Positions 25,947-34,570 are shown, counted from the first letter of the stretch. The stretch: 36,396 nt of DNA from JAUIBE01 sp035267185 (GCA_035267185.1 DATFLY010000146.1:1-36396); one strand, 5' to 3'. Numbers and translations are program-made. The notes: generated from the letters alone by a model not told the origin.

Positions 25947-27517
25947 GCGCACAAAACGCTGATGCAATCATCATCGGTGGGGGTCTTGCAGGACTGACCC
26001 TGGCTCTGCAGCTTCGTAAAAACGGACCTGATCTGGACATCACCGTGCTCGAAAGGGCAAATACCGACCCTCCTGAAGCTGCCCACAAGGTGGGTGAATC
26101 AACCGTTGAAATCGGGGCCGACTACCTGGCAAGAACGCTTGATTTGGAAGACCTGCTGGAAGACACCCAGCTTCGAAAATTTGGCCTGAGGTTCTTTTTT
26201 GGCGCCCCCGACAAGGACCTGGCGCAAGCAGATGAACTCGGTGCCAGTGATTTTTTTCCGAACGCCACCTACCAGCTTGACCGGGGACGACTGGAACAAA
26301 GCCTGCATTCCCGGGCCGTGGCGTCCGGTATCGATGTTCGACGCGGGTGCGCAGTGCGTGGTTTTGACGGTTCGGAAACGTCCCCGGTAAAAAAGGTTCG
26401 TTTTGTCGACAAACAAGGGGAGCAAACACTGAGCGGGCGGTGGCTGGTTGATGCCAGTGGTCGCGCTGCGATGTTACGACGAAGCCTGTCTTTGCAACGG
26501 CCACCACGGCATCCCAGCTGTGCTTCCTGGTTCAGGCTGGACGAAAAAATTGACGTCGATGACTGGTCAGACAATGCCGAATGGAAGCAACGCTGTGTCG
26601 TGAGCAGGCGGTGGTTTTCCACCAACCACCTCATGGGGCCCGGGTACTGGGTCTGGATCATTCCACTGGTCAACGACCGCACCAGCATTGGCGTTGTCAC
26701 CGACCCGGAGATACTGCCCCTTGGCGAAGTGAATTCATTTGAGAATTTTCAGCATTGGGCTGCGCGCGAACAACCCTTGCTGGCATCTGCGATTGAGGGA
26801 AAACAAAACCGACTGATGGACTTTCGTTTTCTCCCGAGCCTGGCATCTGACAGCCAAAGGGTCTGGTCGTCTGACGGCTGGGCGATGAGCGGAGAAGCCG
26901 GCGTTTTCGCAGACCCTTTTTATTCACCAGGCTCGGACTATATCGCCATCAGCAACAGTTTCATTACGGATTTTGTCACCAGTGATTTGCCGGCTAACGA
27001 ACTTGAGCAACGATCCCGTTATTTTCATGTGCTGTTCCGGTCATTTTTTGCCAGCACCATGAGTCTTTATCGGGGCCAGTATGGTGGCTTCGGCGACATG
27101 CGACTGATGGCGGTGAAGTCAACCTGGGACTATGCCTATTACTGGTCGATACTGGCCTGGATCTGGTATCGGGATGTTTTGACCGACGCTTCATTCCTGA
27201 TGAGTTCCGAGGCTGAATTCCAGAAGGTGCTGGTTCTGAACAACCGGATGCAATCCGTGTTTCGCAAACGGGCAAGTCAGAAAAATGTCATAGCGCCGTG
27301 TCGTCGATTCATTGATCAACAAGCCATCCCGATCCTGAAAAGCCTGAATCACGCGCTGGCAGGTACAAGAGAAGATATAGGTGCTGAATTAATTTCAAAC
27401 TGTTCAAGATTGGCTGAAGTTGCGGCTGAACTGGAACGCATTCTGTTAGCTGATGCCGGATCTGGCGCCCGGTTTCAATCTGAACACCTGGGTGATCTGG
27501 CCTGTCGACTTGATTGA
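25943..27517 (+). CDS. Flavin-dependent halogenase 1 (tryptophan-halogenase-like)
   Basis: A 524-residue FAD protein. The Rossmann motif GGGLAG (12-17), the GEST motif (51-54), a lysine in LRKFGLRF at position 79 that matches the catalytic Lys of flavin halogenases, the diagnostic WxWxIP motif WVWIIP (236-241) and a second FAD region SGEAGVFADPFYSPG are all present. It should form hypohalous acid from FADH2, oxygen and halide and halogenate the aryl or polyene part of the pigment; no flavin reductase is in the window. The start overlaps the upstream stop by 4 nt. Its C terminus runs into a three-copy 15-bp repeat. It could instead be an unusual monooxygenase, but the WxWxIP plus Lys pair argues for halogenase. 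Confidence 0.85.
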   Translation: MSAQNADAIIIGGGLAGLTLALQLRKNGPDLDITVLERANTDPPEAAHKVGESTVEIGADYLARTLDLEDLLEDTQLRKFGLRFFFGAPDKDLAQADELGASDFFPNATYQLDRGRLEQSLHSRAVASGIDVRRGCAVRGFDGSETSPVKKVRFVDKQGEQTLSGRWLVDASGRAAMLRRSLSLQRPPRHPSCASWFRLDEKIDVDDWSDNAEWKQRCVVSRRWFSTNHLMGPGYWVWIIPLVNDRTSIGVVTDPEILPLGEVNSFENFQHWAAREQPLLASAIEGKQNRLMDFRFLPSLASDSQRVWSSDGWAMSGEAGVFADPFYSPGSDYIAISNSFITDFVTSDLPANELEQRSRYFHVLFRSFFASTMSLYRGQYGGFGDMRLMAVKSTWDYAYYWSILAWIWYRDVLTDASFLMSSEAEFQKVLVLNNRMQSVFRKRASQKNVIAPCRRFIDQQAIPILKSLNHALAGTREDIGAELISNCSRLAEVAAELERILLADAGSGARFQSEHLGDLACRLD

Positions 27518-27560
27518 GAACGATTTGCCCGAGAACGACTTTTCTGAGAACGAGGCCTCA
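27516..27560. repeat. Three tandem 15-bp units between convergent stop codons
   Basis: Units start at 27516, 27531 and 27546. Each begins gagaacga followed by seven variable bases. The array starts within the halogenase stop codon and ends exactly at the last base of the exporter's stop codon. In one forward frame it reads END-x-x repeats. Confidence 0.8.
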
Positions 27561-29852
27561 GTTGACGGGTGATTTTGATGGCCAACGACTTCCCAGCAAG
27601 GCGCAGGCAAGGCTGGCGATTGAGCCTGCCGCAACTGTCAGACCAATAAACCTGAGCAATGGAATGGAAGAAATCGCCAGGATGGCAAATGCCAGGGTGG
27701 TTGAAGCAGCACAGGCGATAATGGATTGAATGGTGGCCCGGCGACCCGCGCTGGAATCCTCACGGCTCATAAACAGCGCATAGTCCAGGCCCAGCCCAAG
27801 CACCAACAACAGGGCGACCATGTGAACAAGGGTGAGGTAGCCGTGCACAACAAGCGCCACCCCGATCGAGGCAGAAAGTGCGGCCGATACCGTCAGAACA
27901 ACCCACACGAGACGGGCAATACCGATTCGCTGTGAAACCAGCAGCAAGCCGATGATCAGGCCTGCGATGGCGATGGCCCAGGCCGCATCATGCCTGAAGT
28001 CACGCATCAGACCCTGACTCTGCGTCCGAAGGTCAAGCCAGCTGACCGATTCACCCCATTGCGCCACCCGTGGTGCAAGTTCATCCGCCAATGGCGCCTC
28101 GAGCGTGTAGAGCGCCACCCATCGCCCTTGCAGATTGACCAGGTGTACATCCCGCCAGACTGCCAGCGAACCATTGTCGAAAGATTCAGGCGTCACCGGG
28201 AAACGATCTGGTACCGAATTAATCACTTCCTTAAACGGTTCAAAGGCTGCCTCGGTAAATACGGTTTCGGCAAGTGCTGATCGAAGATTGCGCGAAAATG
28301 CTTCAGGCGCCGGAATCGAATCCAGACGTTGCTGTTGGGTTTGCAGGCCTGGCAGCAGATCGGTGATGCTGGTCCAGCCTTCTACCAGCCCATCTTCGCG
28401 TGCCATTTCAAGTTTCTGATTGATGTCTTCACTTTTTGTGAGCACGCTCTGAAGATCCGGCGCATCAATCATGATCTGGTATCGAAGATTGGCCGAGCCA
28501 GTGGCTGAGCGCAGTACCTGGTCCATCTGTAAACGTGATTGGGGAACCGGGCTGAGCGTGTCGAGTCCATCGTTCCATACGCCGTCGCTACCACGCCATG
28601 CGATCAGGGCAATCGAGGCGATCAGAACCACCACGGCCAGTGAATATCGCTGGTGCGATTGTTTTTCCTCATCAACCTCAATTTGCCTGGGTTGTTTTGC
28701 TGCCAGCATCAATGGAAGCAATGTGTAAGTCACCAGCACAGCCACCAACACACCGGCCGCGGTGAATACGCCGAGCTGAGAAAGGCCTTGTGACCCGGAA
28801 AATACCATCGCAAAGTAAGCCAGGGCGGTACTGGCGGCGCCCAGGCGCAAAGTCGGCCAGATCGAGCGTATTGCCTCAGGCCCGCCCTCTTGTCTGGCGT
28901 GACTGAAAAGGTGAAGCGGGTAATCGACCGTGACGCCCAGCAGGGTAAAGCCAAATGCAAGCGTGATGCCATGGACAGTATCAAAGGCAAGCGTCACTGC
29001 AGTCCAGCCCGCCAGGTACCCCAGGGCCAGGGGCACAGACGCCAGCAGCGCCAAACGCAGACTGCGGTAAACCACCAGGAGCACGAGGAAGATCACCGCG
29101 CCTGCCAGCATTCCAAGCATTCGGGCTTCCTTTTGAATGATGCTTTGAAGTTCCAGCCCGAAAGCGGCCACACCGGTGATCTCGAGCTCGAGATCCGGCG
29201 AGGTCCTGACCAATTCAAAATCCGATCTGATGGAATCCAGTACAAGCGCCTGGGCCTGCAAATCAGATCCAGCGGAGCGCGTCTGCGCCGTCACCACCGC
29301 GCTGCCATTTTGCGAAACCCAGGCATCGCCCTGTGTGCCGGCGGGTGCGAGTCGCTTCAGCAATTCCAGTGTCGCCAGGAACGGGTCTCTGGCGATGATG
29401 TCGCGCAGCACCCGCCCTCCCCCAAAAGCCATATCCGAAATCCGCTCAACCAGCGTCTGGCGAAGGCCGGAAGCGCTGTAATCGAGGTCAAGCATCAGTG
29501 GATAATGATCGGAAACGGGGGGCGGAATCTCGATGTCATCCAGTTGCCATTCCCCATTGAAAACCGAGACAATCTCGCGGTTTCCCCGCAGGGCTTCGGT
29601 TAACTCACGTCCTGTTTCAATCCGCTCAGACTGCTCGCCACCACTGATACCCATCACGATCATTCGCGAGCCAGGTCCGCTGCTCAGCTGCTGCAGCAAT
29701 ACCTTTGAAAACACGTTTGAATCACGCGGGAAAAAAGCGCTTAAATCAAAGCTCAACTCCAGGCGAAAGACCAGCACCAATACCATGGCCACTGCCGCTA
29801 TCAGCCAGAACGACGCACGCCATTTCAATGCTGGCGAATTTGAACCTGGCAT
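27558..29852 (-). CDS. MMPL/RND-type exporter (ApeM-like)
   Basis: A 764-residue inner-membrane protein. A helix at about 13-30 is followed by a periplasmic domain (about 35-240), then a five-to-six-helix block (about 240-400) containing GVTVDYPLHLFSH. A second cytoplasm-proximal helix, a second periplasmic domain and a C-terminal helix block with LGLGLDYALFMSRED follow. The paired DYxL/F motifs are typical of MMPL-type proton-driven lipid exporters. In aryl-polyene clusters this protein exports the lipid-bound pigment across the inner membrane. Its ATG directly follows the TAA of the LolA-like gene, so the exporter and carrier are co-translated. Confidence 0.9.
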   Translation of the reverse strand: MPGSNSPALKWRASFWLIAAVAMVLVLVFRLELSFDLSAFFPRDSNVFSKVLLQQLSSGPGSRMIVMGISGGEQSERIETGRELTEALRGNREIVSVFNGEWQLDDIEIPPPVSDHYPLMLDLDYSASGLRQTLVERISDMAFGGGRVLRDIIARDPFLATLELLKRLAPAGTQGDAWVSQNGSAVVTAQTRSAGSDLQAQALVLDSIRSDFELVRTSPDLELEITGVAAFGLELQSIIQKEARMLGMLAGAVIFLVLLVVYRSLRLALLASVPLALGYLAGWTAVTLAFDTVHGITLAFGFTLLGVTVDYPLHLFSHARQEGGPEAIRSIWPTLRLGAASTALAYFAMVFSGSQGLSQLGVFTAAGVLVAVLVTYTLLPLMLAAKQPRQIEVDEEKQSHQRYSLAVVVLIASIALIAWRGSDGVWNDGLDTLSPVPQSRLQMDQVLRSATGSANLRYQIMIDAPDLQSVLTKSEDINQKLEMAREDGLVEGWTSITDLLPGLQTQQQRLDSIPAPEAFSRNLRSALAETVFTEAAFEPFKEVINSVPDRFPVTPESFDNGSLAVWRDVHLVNLQGRWVALYTLEAPLADELAPRVAQWGESVSWLDLRTQSQGLMRDFRHDAAWAIAIAGLIIGLLLVSQRIGIARLVWVVLTVSAALSASIGVALVVHGYLTLVHMVALLLVLGLGLDYALFMSREDSSAGRRATIQSIIACAASTTLAFAILAISSIPLLRFIGLTVAAGSIASLACALLGSRWPSKSPVN

Positions 29853-30470
29853 TTATTTCTCCGCCAGGGGCTGCGGATGAATGATTTGCATCAAGTGCCA
29901 TTCTTCATCGTCGAGATCGATTCGAAGGGTCTGGAACGAAATTTCATTGCCTGCGATTTCGATACTGTTGATGTATTTCCTCAGGCGTTTGCTCCGCGGC
30001 GTCAGGTCAAGTATCCAGGACGCCATGGTGCCGCTCAGATCAATTTCAAAAGCCTCCTCGATGCTGTCATGATCACCGGCCAGCAATGCCTCGATTCCGC
30101 CCAGCATGGCTGAGATCATCTTGCCCTGACGAGTTGGAAGCACTTCCTCGCGATTGTTTTTTACCACGGTGACCTGGCCAGGCTCTATGAGGTAGGACTC
30201 CTGAAACGGACTCTCGATGTTTTTGCGGATCACCCCCGGGCCGAGGTATTCAAGCGACCCGGTCAGCACCAGGGGTTCGGAGAACATCGGGTTATGGCGT
30301 TCTTCCCGAAACCGGACTGAGCCGGGCGGGTCAATGGCTGTCGCCTGTGCGATCCTGACGATGTCTGGCGTTTCAAAGTCAGCCATGGCCATCAGCGGCA
30401 TCAGGACCAGTGCCAGAACCGTTAAAACCTGCCGGCGCATCTTCAACGGCATGTCACCTGGTTTCTTCAC
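29853..30470 (-). CDS. LolA-like outer-membrane lipid carrier (ApeL-like)
   Basis: A periplasmic protein of about 199-205 residues. A signal peptide (MRRQVLTVLALVLMPLMAMA) sits at the N terminus, followed by a LolA-like half-barrel pattern including FREERHNPMFSEPLVLTGSL and a conserved-looking DLTPRSKRLRKYI segment. It probably accepts the pigment lipid from the MMPL exporter and carries it to the outer membrane. The start is uncertain: GTG at 30470 overlaps the ligase stop by 4 nt, while ATG at 30452 gives a normal signal peptide. This junction lies in a perfect 16-bp tandem duplication. Confidence 0.83.
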   Translation of the reverse strand: MKKPGDMPLKMRRQVLTVLALVLMPLMAMADFETPDIVRIAQATAIDPPGSVRFREERHNPMFSEPLVLTGSLEYLGPGVIRKNIESPFQESYLIEPGQVTVVKNNREEVLPTRQGKMISAMLGGIEALLAGDHDSIEEAFEIDLSGTMASWILDLTPRSKRLRKYINSIEIAGNEISFQTLRIDLDDEEWHLMQIIHPQPLAEK

Positions 30471-30496
30471 TCTTTGGGTTCTTCACTCTTTGGGTT
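30465..30496. repeat. Perfect 16-bp tandem duplication at the ligase/LolA junction
   Basis: Two adjacent identical copies of cttcactctttgggtt (30465-30480 and 30481-30496). The duplication encodes the last residues of the AMP ligase (NPKSEEPKE, with repeated PK-E) and contains its stop codon and the possible GTG start of the LolA-like gene. Confidence 0.9.
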
Positions 30497-31825
30497 TTTC
30501 CCGGATCGCTCTGAAATTTCGATTCTGACTGAATGATACAGTTCCATGATTGCCCGTTGGCTCAGCTTTCCGGTTTCCTGACGCGGCAAATGACTCACCT
30601 GGTAAACCGGCCGCGGAACGAATGCCGGGTCAATCTGAGACCGCAGCGCTGTGAGAATGTCTGCCGATGTCAGTGTTGGAGCAACGACCATCGCCGCCAG
30701 TCGCCGACTGTCTTCGGGCTGGAAAATAACACCATCCTCGACCCCTTCGATGTTGACCAGCCGGTGATTGAGATCAGCCAGCGAGCCGCGTTTTCCTGCG
30801 ATGTTGACCATGTCGTGATTACGACCGATCCAGTGAAAGGTTCGATCATCCACCAGCTCCACCCTGTCCGGCAGCATGACCTTTTCTGCCAGGTGACTTG
30901 CGGTGATCAGGGTGCCTTGCTCAGTGGCCTCCAGTGAAAATGGCGGTGATAATTTCCACTCGCGTTCGCGCGAGGTTCTTCGGGTCGCGATCACGCCGGA
31001 TTCACTGCAACCAAATGCGTCAAGCACTTCTGTTTGAAAGTGATCTTCGAGTTTTCGGGCATCCTCCCGACTCAACGGTGCTGTCGCAGTCAGTATCCGT
31101 GTGATGCCCGGCACTTCCACACCGGAGCTCATTAGCGCTCGAAGATGCAGGGGAGAAGATACCAGCAGCCTGGGTTCAGCCCTTCTGGCGAGGGCGTCAG
31201 CGATATCCTGTGGATAAAGCGGGTTACTATCGCTGACAGTCACCCTGGCCTTCAGGGGTAAAAGGACCGATGTTTCAAAACCCCACATGTGTTGTGACGG
31301 AACCGTTGAAACCAGGTATTTGTTCTCTTTAAAGTCGCCCAGGACGGCTGCACGATTGGTTTCTGCTCCGACCCTCAGGGTATGCCAGTGCTTTTGAATG
31401 GGTGTGGGATTACCCGTGCTGCCGGAAGTAAACGCAATCGCGACAATGCGATCTTCTTTTATCCAGGGAATCTGGTCTGAATGAATCTTTGCCGATCGGT
31501 TTGATGGTGCCTGGCGCGTTTCTTTCTCACCAATGCGGTAACTTCCCGGATATCGATCTTCCAACTGGCCAAGCGTCTCAGGTTGCCGATTTGGCGGCAT
31601 TAGCGTGATGTGGCCACGAAACAGGGAAGCACAAAAGGCTCGCAAGTAAGCGTAGCGATTTGTATTCAGGTTGATCGCGTACTGGCCATCAGGAAGTTCC
31701 TGTGAGAGTTCCCGGGCCTCGTAAACAAGGTCGCTGATGGTCTTTTGTCCCGACACACCTGTGCTGACAAAGTCATCGGGATCACGAGTGGTCAGTGGTG
31801 TGGCAGGTTTGCTGTTCTGAAACAC
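30467..31825 (-). CDS. Aryl/acyl AMP-ligase (ApeH/XanA2-like starter-unit ligase)
   Basis: A 452-residue member of the adenylate-forming superfamily. The ATP-binding loop TSGSTGNP (133-140), a GCSESG motif in the adenine-binding region, the hinge region HWIGRNHDMVNIAGKR and the C-terminal catalytic lysine region PRQETGKLSQ are all present. It would activate the hydroxybenzoate made by the chorismatase (33530-34570) and load it onto an ACP, most simply the one encoded immediately upstream. It is shorter than fatty-acid ligases (about 500-550 residues) but normal for this type. It starts 43 nt after the ACP stop. Confidence 0.9.
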   Translation of the reverse strand: MFQNSKPATPLTTRDPDDFVSTGVSGQKTISDLVYEARELSQELPDGQYAINLNTNRYAYLRAFCASLFRGHITLMPPNRQPETLGQLEDRYPGSYRIGEKETRQAPSNRSAKIHSDQIPWIKEDRIVAIAFTSGSTGNPTPIQKHWHTLRVGAETNRAAVLGDFKENKYLVSTVPSQHMWGFETSVLLPLKARVTVSDSNPLYPQDIADALARRAEPRLLVSSPLHLRALMSSGVEVPGITRILTATAPLSREDARKLEDHFQTEVLDAFGCSESGVIATRRTSREREWKLSPPFSLEATEQGTLITASHLAEKVMLPDRVELVDDRTFHWIGRNHDMVNIAGKRGSLADLNHRLVNIEGVEDGVIFQPEDSRRLAAMVVAPTLTSADILTALRSQIDPAFVPRPVYQVSHLPRQETGKLSQRAIMELYHSVRIEISERSGKNPKSEEPKE

Positions 31826-31868
31826 AGACCTCTAATTGCAGCAGTATTTTGGGTGGCCGAAGGTCAGT

Positions 31869-32141
31869 TCATGCCTCGGCGGAATGATTTTGAATAAATG
31901 TATTGAGGCTGCGAAGCGTGCCAAATGCATGCTGGACCTTTTCGTCCTCTGCCCTGAGCTGAACTTCATACTTTTGTGAAATGGCCAGTGCCAGTTCGAG
32001 CGCATCGATTGAATCCAGACCCAAACCCTCTCCAAACAGTGGTTCATCCGGTTCAATTTCGGCAGGCTCAGTATCTTCCAGGTTGAGCGTTTCCACGATC
32101 AATTTGGCGAGTTCAGATTCCTGATCAGATTGTGCCTGCAT
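31869..32141 (-). CDS. Acyl carrier protein (unit C)
   Basis: A 90-residue acyl carrier protein with phosphopantetheine motif GLGLDSIDALELA (Ser44) and the later conserved helix TLRSLNTFI. It differs strongly from the ACP at 21958 and matches the other ACP type of aryl-polyene clusters. AAGGG lies 7-8 nt before the ATG. As the first gene of unit C, next to the starter ligase, it is the probable acceptor of the aryl starter (inference). Confidence 0.9.
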   Translation of the reverse strand: MQAQSDQESELAKLIVETLNLEDTEPAEIEPDEPLFGEGLGLDSIDALELALAISQKYEVQLRAEDEKVQHAFGTLRSLNTFIQNHSAEA

Positions 32142-32234
32142 ATTTTAACCCTTGAGGTGTCTCTTTGGTGTCGGGGAATATATGATATTTTCCTCTATCT
32201 AACCACTGTGATCCACCCAAACAATCATAAGAAT
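32142..32234. promoter_or_regulatory. Divergent promoter region between units C and D
   Basis: A 93-bp AT-rich spacer between the ACP start (minus) and halogenase 2 (plus), with several TATA-like tracts (aatatatgatatttt). Both units must start transcription here or inside the neighbouring gene. No clear -35/-10 pair, sigma-54 element or operator stands out. Confidence 0.4.
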
Positions 32235-33533
32235 GTGAAAAGCAGCGAAACTGACATACTCGTTATCGGCGGCGGTCCTGCCGGAACCACTTTTGCCACG
32301 CTGATGGCTCAGCGCGGCTGGAAAGTGGCATTACTGGAAAAAGGCGAGCATCCCAGGTTTCACATTGGTGAGTCCTTGTTGCCGATGAATCTGCCCATCC
32401 TGGAGCGCCTGGGCGTTCTGGATCAGGTTCGTGATATTGGCATCGTAAAGCGGGGCGCTGATTTCACGCAGGGCAACTCCGGTACGGAACATCAGACTTT
32501 CTATTTCGACCAGGCACTCGGCGACAGTCCCGGGCATGCCTTCGAAGTCACCCGCAGCGAATTTGACGGCCTTTTGTTCGCCAATTGTCGATCCAGTGGT
32601 GTGGATGCCCATGAAGGTGTTCGGGCAACAGAAGTCAGGGATCTGGGCAATGGAAGACATCGTGTCGAATCAATGTCTGCCGATGGAGAATCACTTGAAT
32701 GGACGGCGCGTTTTGTGGTCGATGCCTCGGGACGGGATGCGTTGCTTGCCTCGAAAAACGGCTGGAAACGGCGGAACGCCCGGCATGCAAGTGCCGCGAT
32801 TTTCGGGCACTTCCATGGTGTTCGGCGTCGCCCCCGTGATGACGAAGGCAACATCAGCATCTACTGGTTCGATCATGGCTGGGTATGGATGATTCCCCTA
32901 CCCGATGATGTCATGAGCATCGGCGTGGTGGCATACCCTCAGTATTTGAAAACACGAAAAGTCTCGCTGGACGACTTTCTGATGTCCACGCTGAAAGGTG
33001 TTTCGGAAATCGGAGATCGATTATCCGGTGCACAATTGATACGACCGGCACAGGCCACCGGAAATTATTCGTATTTCTCTTCCCGGTCGAGCGGCTCAGG
33101 TTTTCTTTTGATTGGCGATGCCTACGCCTTCATTGATCCTGTATTCTCAAGCGGCGTCTATTTGGCCATGAGCAGTGCGGAGAATGCGGTACCAGTGGCC
33201 GAAGCATGGCTGTCGGGGAACAGGGTTCGGTACTATCGAAGCCGCAGAAAGTATCAACGTCGCCTTAAGCAGGGGATTTCCACCTTTTCATGGTTCATTT
33301 ACAGATTTACAACGCCGGCCATGAGCCATTTGCTCAATAATCCGGATAATCGTATGAAAGTGGTGCAAGCTGTCACATCAATGCTTGCTGGAGATGTCTA
33401 CTCGAATTGGACTGTCAGATGGCGCTTAATGATTTTTAAGGGAATATATTTCGTCACCAGCGTTCGCAACTGGCGCGGTGTTCAGGACAATCGCCGCAAA
33501 CGCCGGGCAGGTGTGGGCGTGGATTTGGCATGA
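32235..33533 (+). CDS. Flavin-dependent halogenase 2 (CmlS/PltA-like type)
   Basis: About 432 residues from a GTG at 32235 (another GTG at 32208 is possible). FAD motif GGGPAG (12-17), GESLLP (45-50), a lysine in VKRGADF at position 72 near the place of the catalytic Lys of phenol/pyrrole halogenases, WVWMIP (216-221) matching WxWxIP, and LIGDAYAFIDPVFSSGVYLA as second FAD motif are all present. It is about 90 residues shorter and of a different subfamily from the halogenase at 25943. It overlaps the chorismatase start by 4 nt, suggesting that it acts on the hydroxybenzoate-derived ring. The C terminus is rich in basic residues (RRKRR). Confidence 0.85.
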   Translation: MKSSETDILVIGGGPAGTTFATLMAQRGWKVALLEKGEHPRFHIGESLLPMNLPILERLGVLDQVRDIGIVKRGADFTQGNSGTEHQTFYFDQALGDSPGHAFEVTRSEFDGLLFANCRSSGVDAHEGVRATEVRDLGNGRHRVESMSADGESLEWTARFVVDASGRDALLASKNGWKRRNARHASAAIFGHFHGVRRRPRDDEGNISIYWFDHGWVWMIPLPDDVMSIGVVAYPQYLKTRKVSLDDFLMSTLKGVSEIGDRLSGAQLIRPAQATGNYSYFSSRSSGSGFLLIGDAYAFIDPVFSSGVYLAMSSAENAVPVAEAWLSGNRVRYYRSRRKYQRRLKQGISTFSWFIYRFTTPAMSHLLNNPDNRMKVVQAVTSMLAGDVYSNWTVRWRLMIFKGIYFVTSVRNWRGVQDNRRKRRAGVGVDLA

Positions 33534-34570
33534 AACCAACTCAGCAGACAACCTTGCCCAGGGACGAGCGCTCAAAATTGTATACACCGGAGATACAGGA
33601 ACTGAATTTTGACCTGGGCGGCGCTGACAACGAATCAAAATCCGAGCATAACCTTTTGCTTGAATTTGATTTCGGAGAAAACAGCAGCAAGGCTCACACT
33701 TCTGCCATCAACATTCCGTTGAGCCCCATTGACGCGGAAAATTATGTCGAGAGGTGGCTGTACTCCGGACCGGTGAGTTATGACCATTCAGGAGACGTGA
33801 TTCGCGCAAGATGCGCGGACTTTATCGTCTTCGCGACTCAGCTTGAATATGAAAACTGTATCGAAGTTCGAAAAGCGACGCATGCTGCCTACAAGCAAAT
33901 TCTGGATTCGTTGTCAGATCATCCTGAATTTCAACTTGCAAGGATGTGGAATTACCTGGGCGATATCAATGCCGGCGACGAGCACCAGGAGCGCTACCGC
34001 CAGTTTTCAATTGGTCGTGCCGAGGCATTTCAGGATGCCGGGATTGACGATCAGGAAACGCCGGCGGGTACTTGCATCGGTACTCCAGAAAATACCGGAT
34101 TGACGGTTGTCGGCCTGGCATCACGCAACAAGTTCGTTCCTGTTGAGAACCCCTTGCAGGTCAGCGCGTACGACTATCCTCCCCAATACGGACCAAAAAG
34201 CCCAAAATTCACCCGCAGTGGATTTGTGAGGAATTCCAAAGGGGCGCTGCTTCTTGTTTCTGGCACCGCCGCAGTGGTTGGGCATGAATCCTTATTTCCG
34301 TACCAAACGGAGCCACAAACCGAAGTCATGCTCAAGAACCTGAAGACCCTGACTCAAGAGGCTGGCACCCGGGAAAATGGCATGGAGATTAACGATTTCG
34401 ATCGGAACAGTTGCCTCAAAGTGTATTTGAGGGATATCGCCGATTACCCACGCGTGAGGGATCTGCTTTCAAATACGCTTGCCATCCCCCAGTCACGGGT
34501 TGCCTACCTGCAAGGCGATATCTGTCGACGTGAACTGATGGTTGAAATCGAGGGCAGCATGGTCGTCTGA
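33530..34570 (+). CDS. Chorismatase, XanB2/Hyg5 type (hydroxybenzoate synthase)
   Basis: A 346-residue protein with the chorismatase family pattern: RMWNYLGDIN, ERYRQFSIGRAEAF, PAGTCIGT, NPLQVSAYDYPPQYGPKSP, LLLVSGTAAVVGHES and a C-terminal GDICRRELMVEIEG. Cys332 in that last motif appears to match the cysteine needed by Hyg5/XanB2-type enzymes, which turn chorismate into 3-hydroxybenzoate (XanB2 also 4-hydroxybenzoate) plus pyruvate, rather than the diene diol made by FkbO types. In Xanthomonas this supplies the aryl head of xanthomonadin. The expected SxHxGD stretch reads SLFPYQTE here, a local deviation. The 4-nt overlap with halogenase 2 shows co-translation. Older annotations call it pteridine-dependent deoxygenase. 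Confidence 0.88.
   Translation: MKPTQQTTLPRDERSKLYTPEIQELNFDLGGADNESKSEHNLLLEFDFGENSSKAHTSAINIPLSPIDAENYVERWLYSGPVSYDHSGDVIRARCADFIVFATQLEYENCIEVRKATHAAYKQILDSLSDHPEFQLARMWNYLGDINAGDEHQERYRQFSIGRAEAFQDAGIDDQETPAGTCIGTPENTGLTVVGLASRNKFVPVENPLQVSAYDYPPQYGPKSPKFTRSGFVRNSKGALLLVSGTAAVVGHESLFPYQTEPQTEVMLKNLKTLTQEAGTRENGMEINDFDRNSCLKVYLRDIADYPRVRDLLSNTLAIPQSRVAYLQGDICRRELMVEIEGSMVV

Noticed and set aside
32142..32234. Sigma-54 or palindromic operator in the divergent spacer of units C and D
   Set aside because: No GG-N10-GC pair with flanking consensus and no dyad longer than a few bases was found; only AT-rich tracts.
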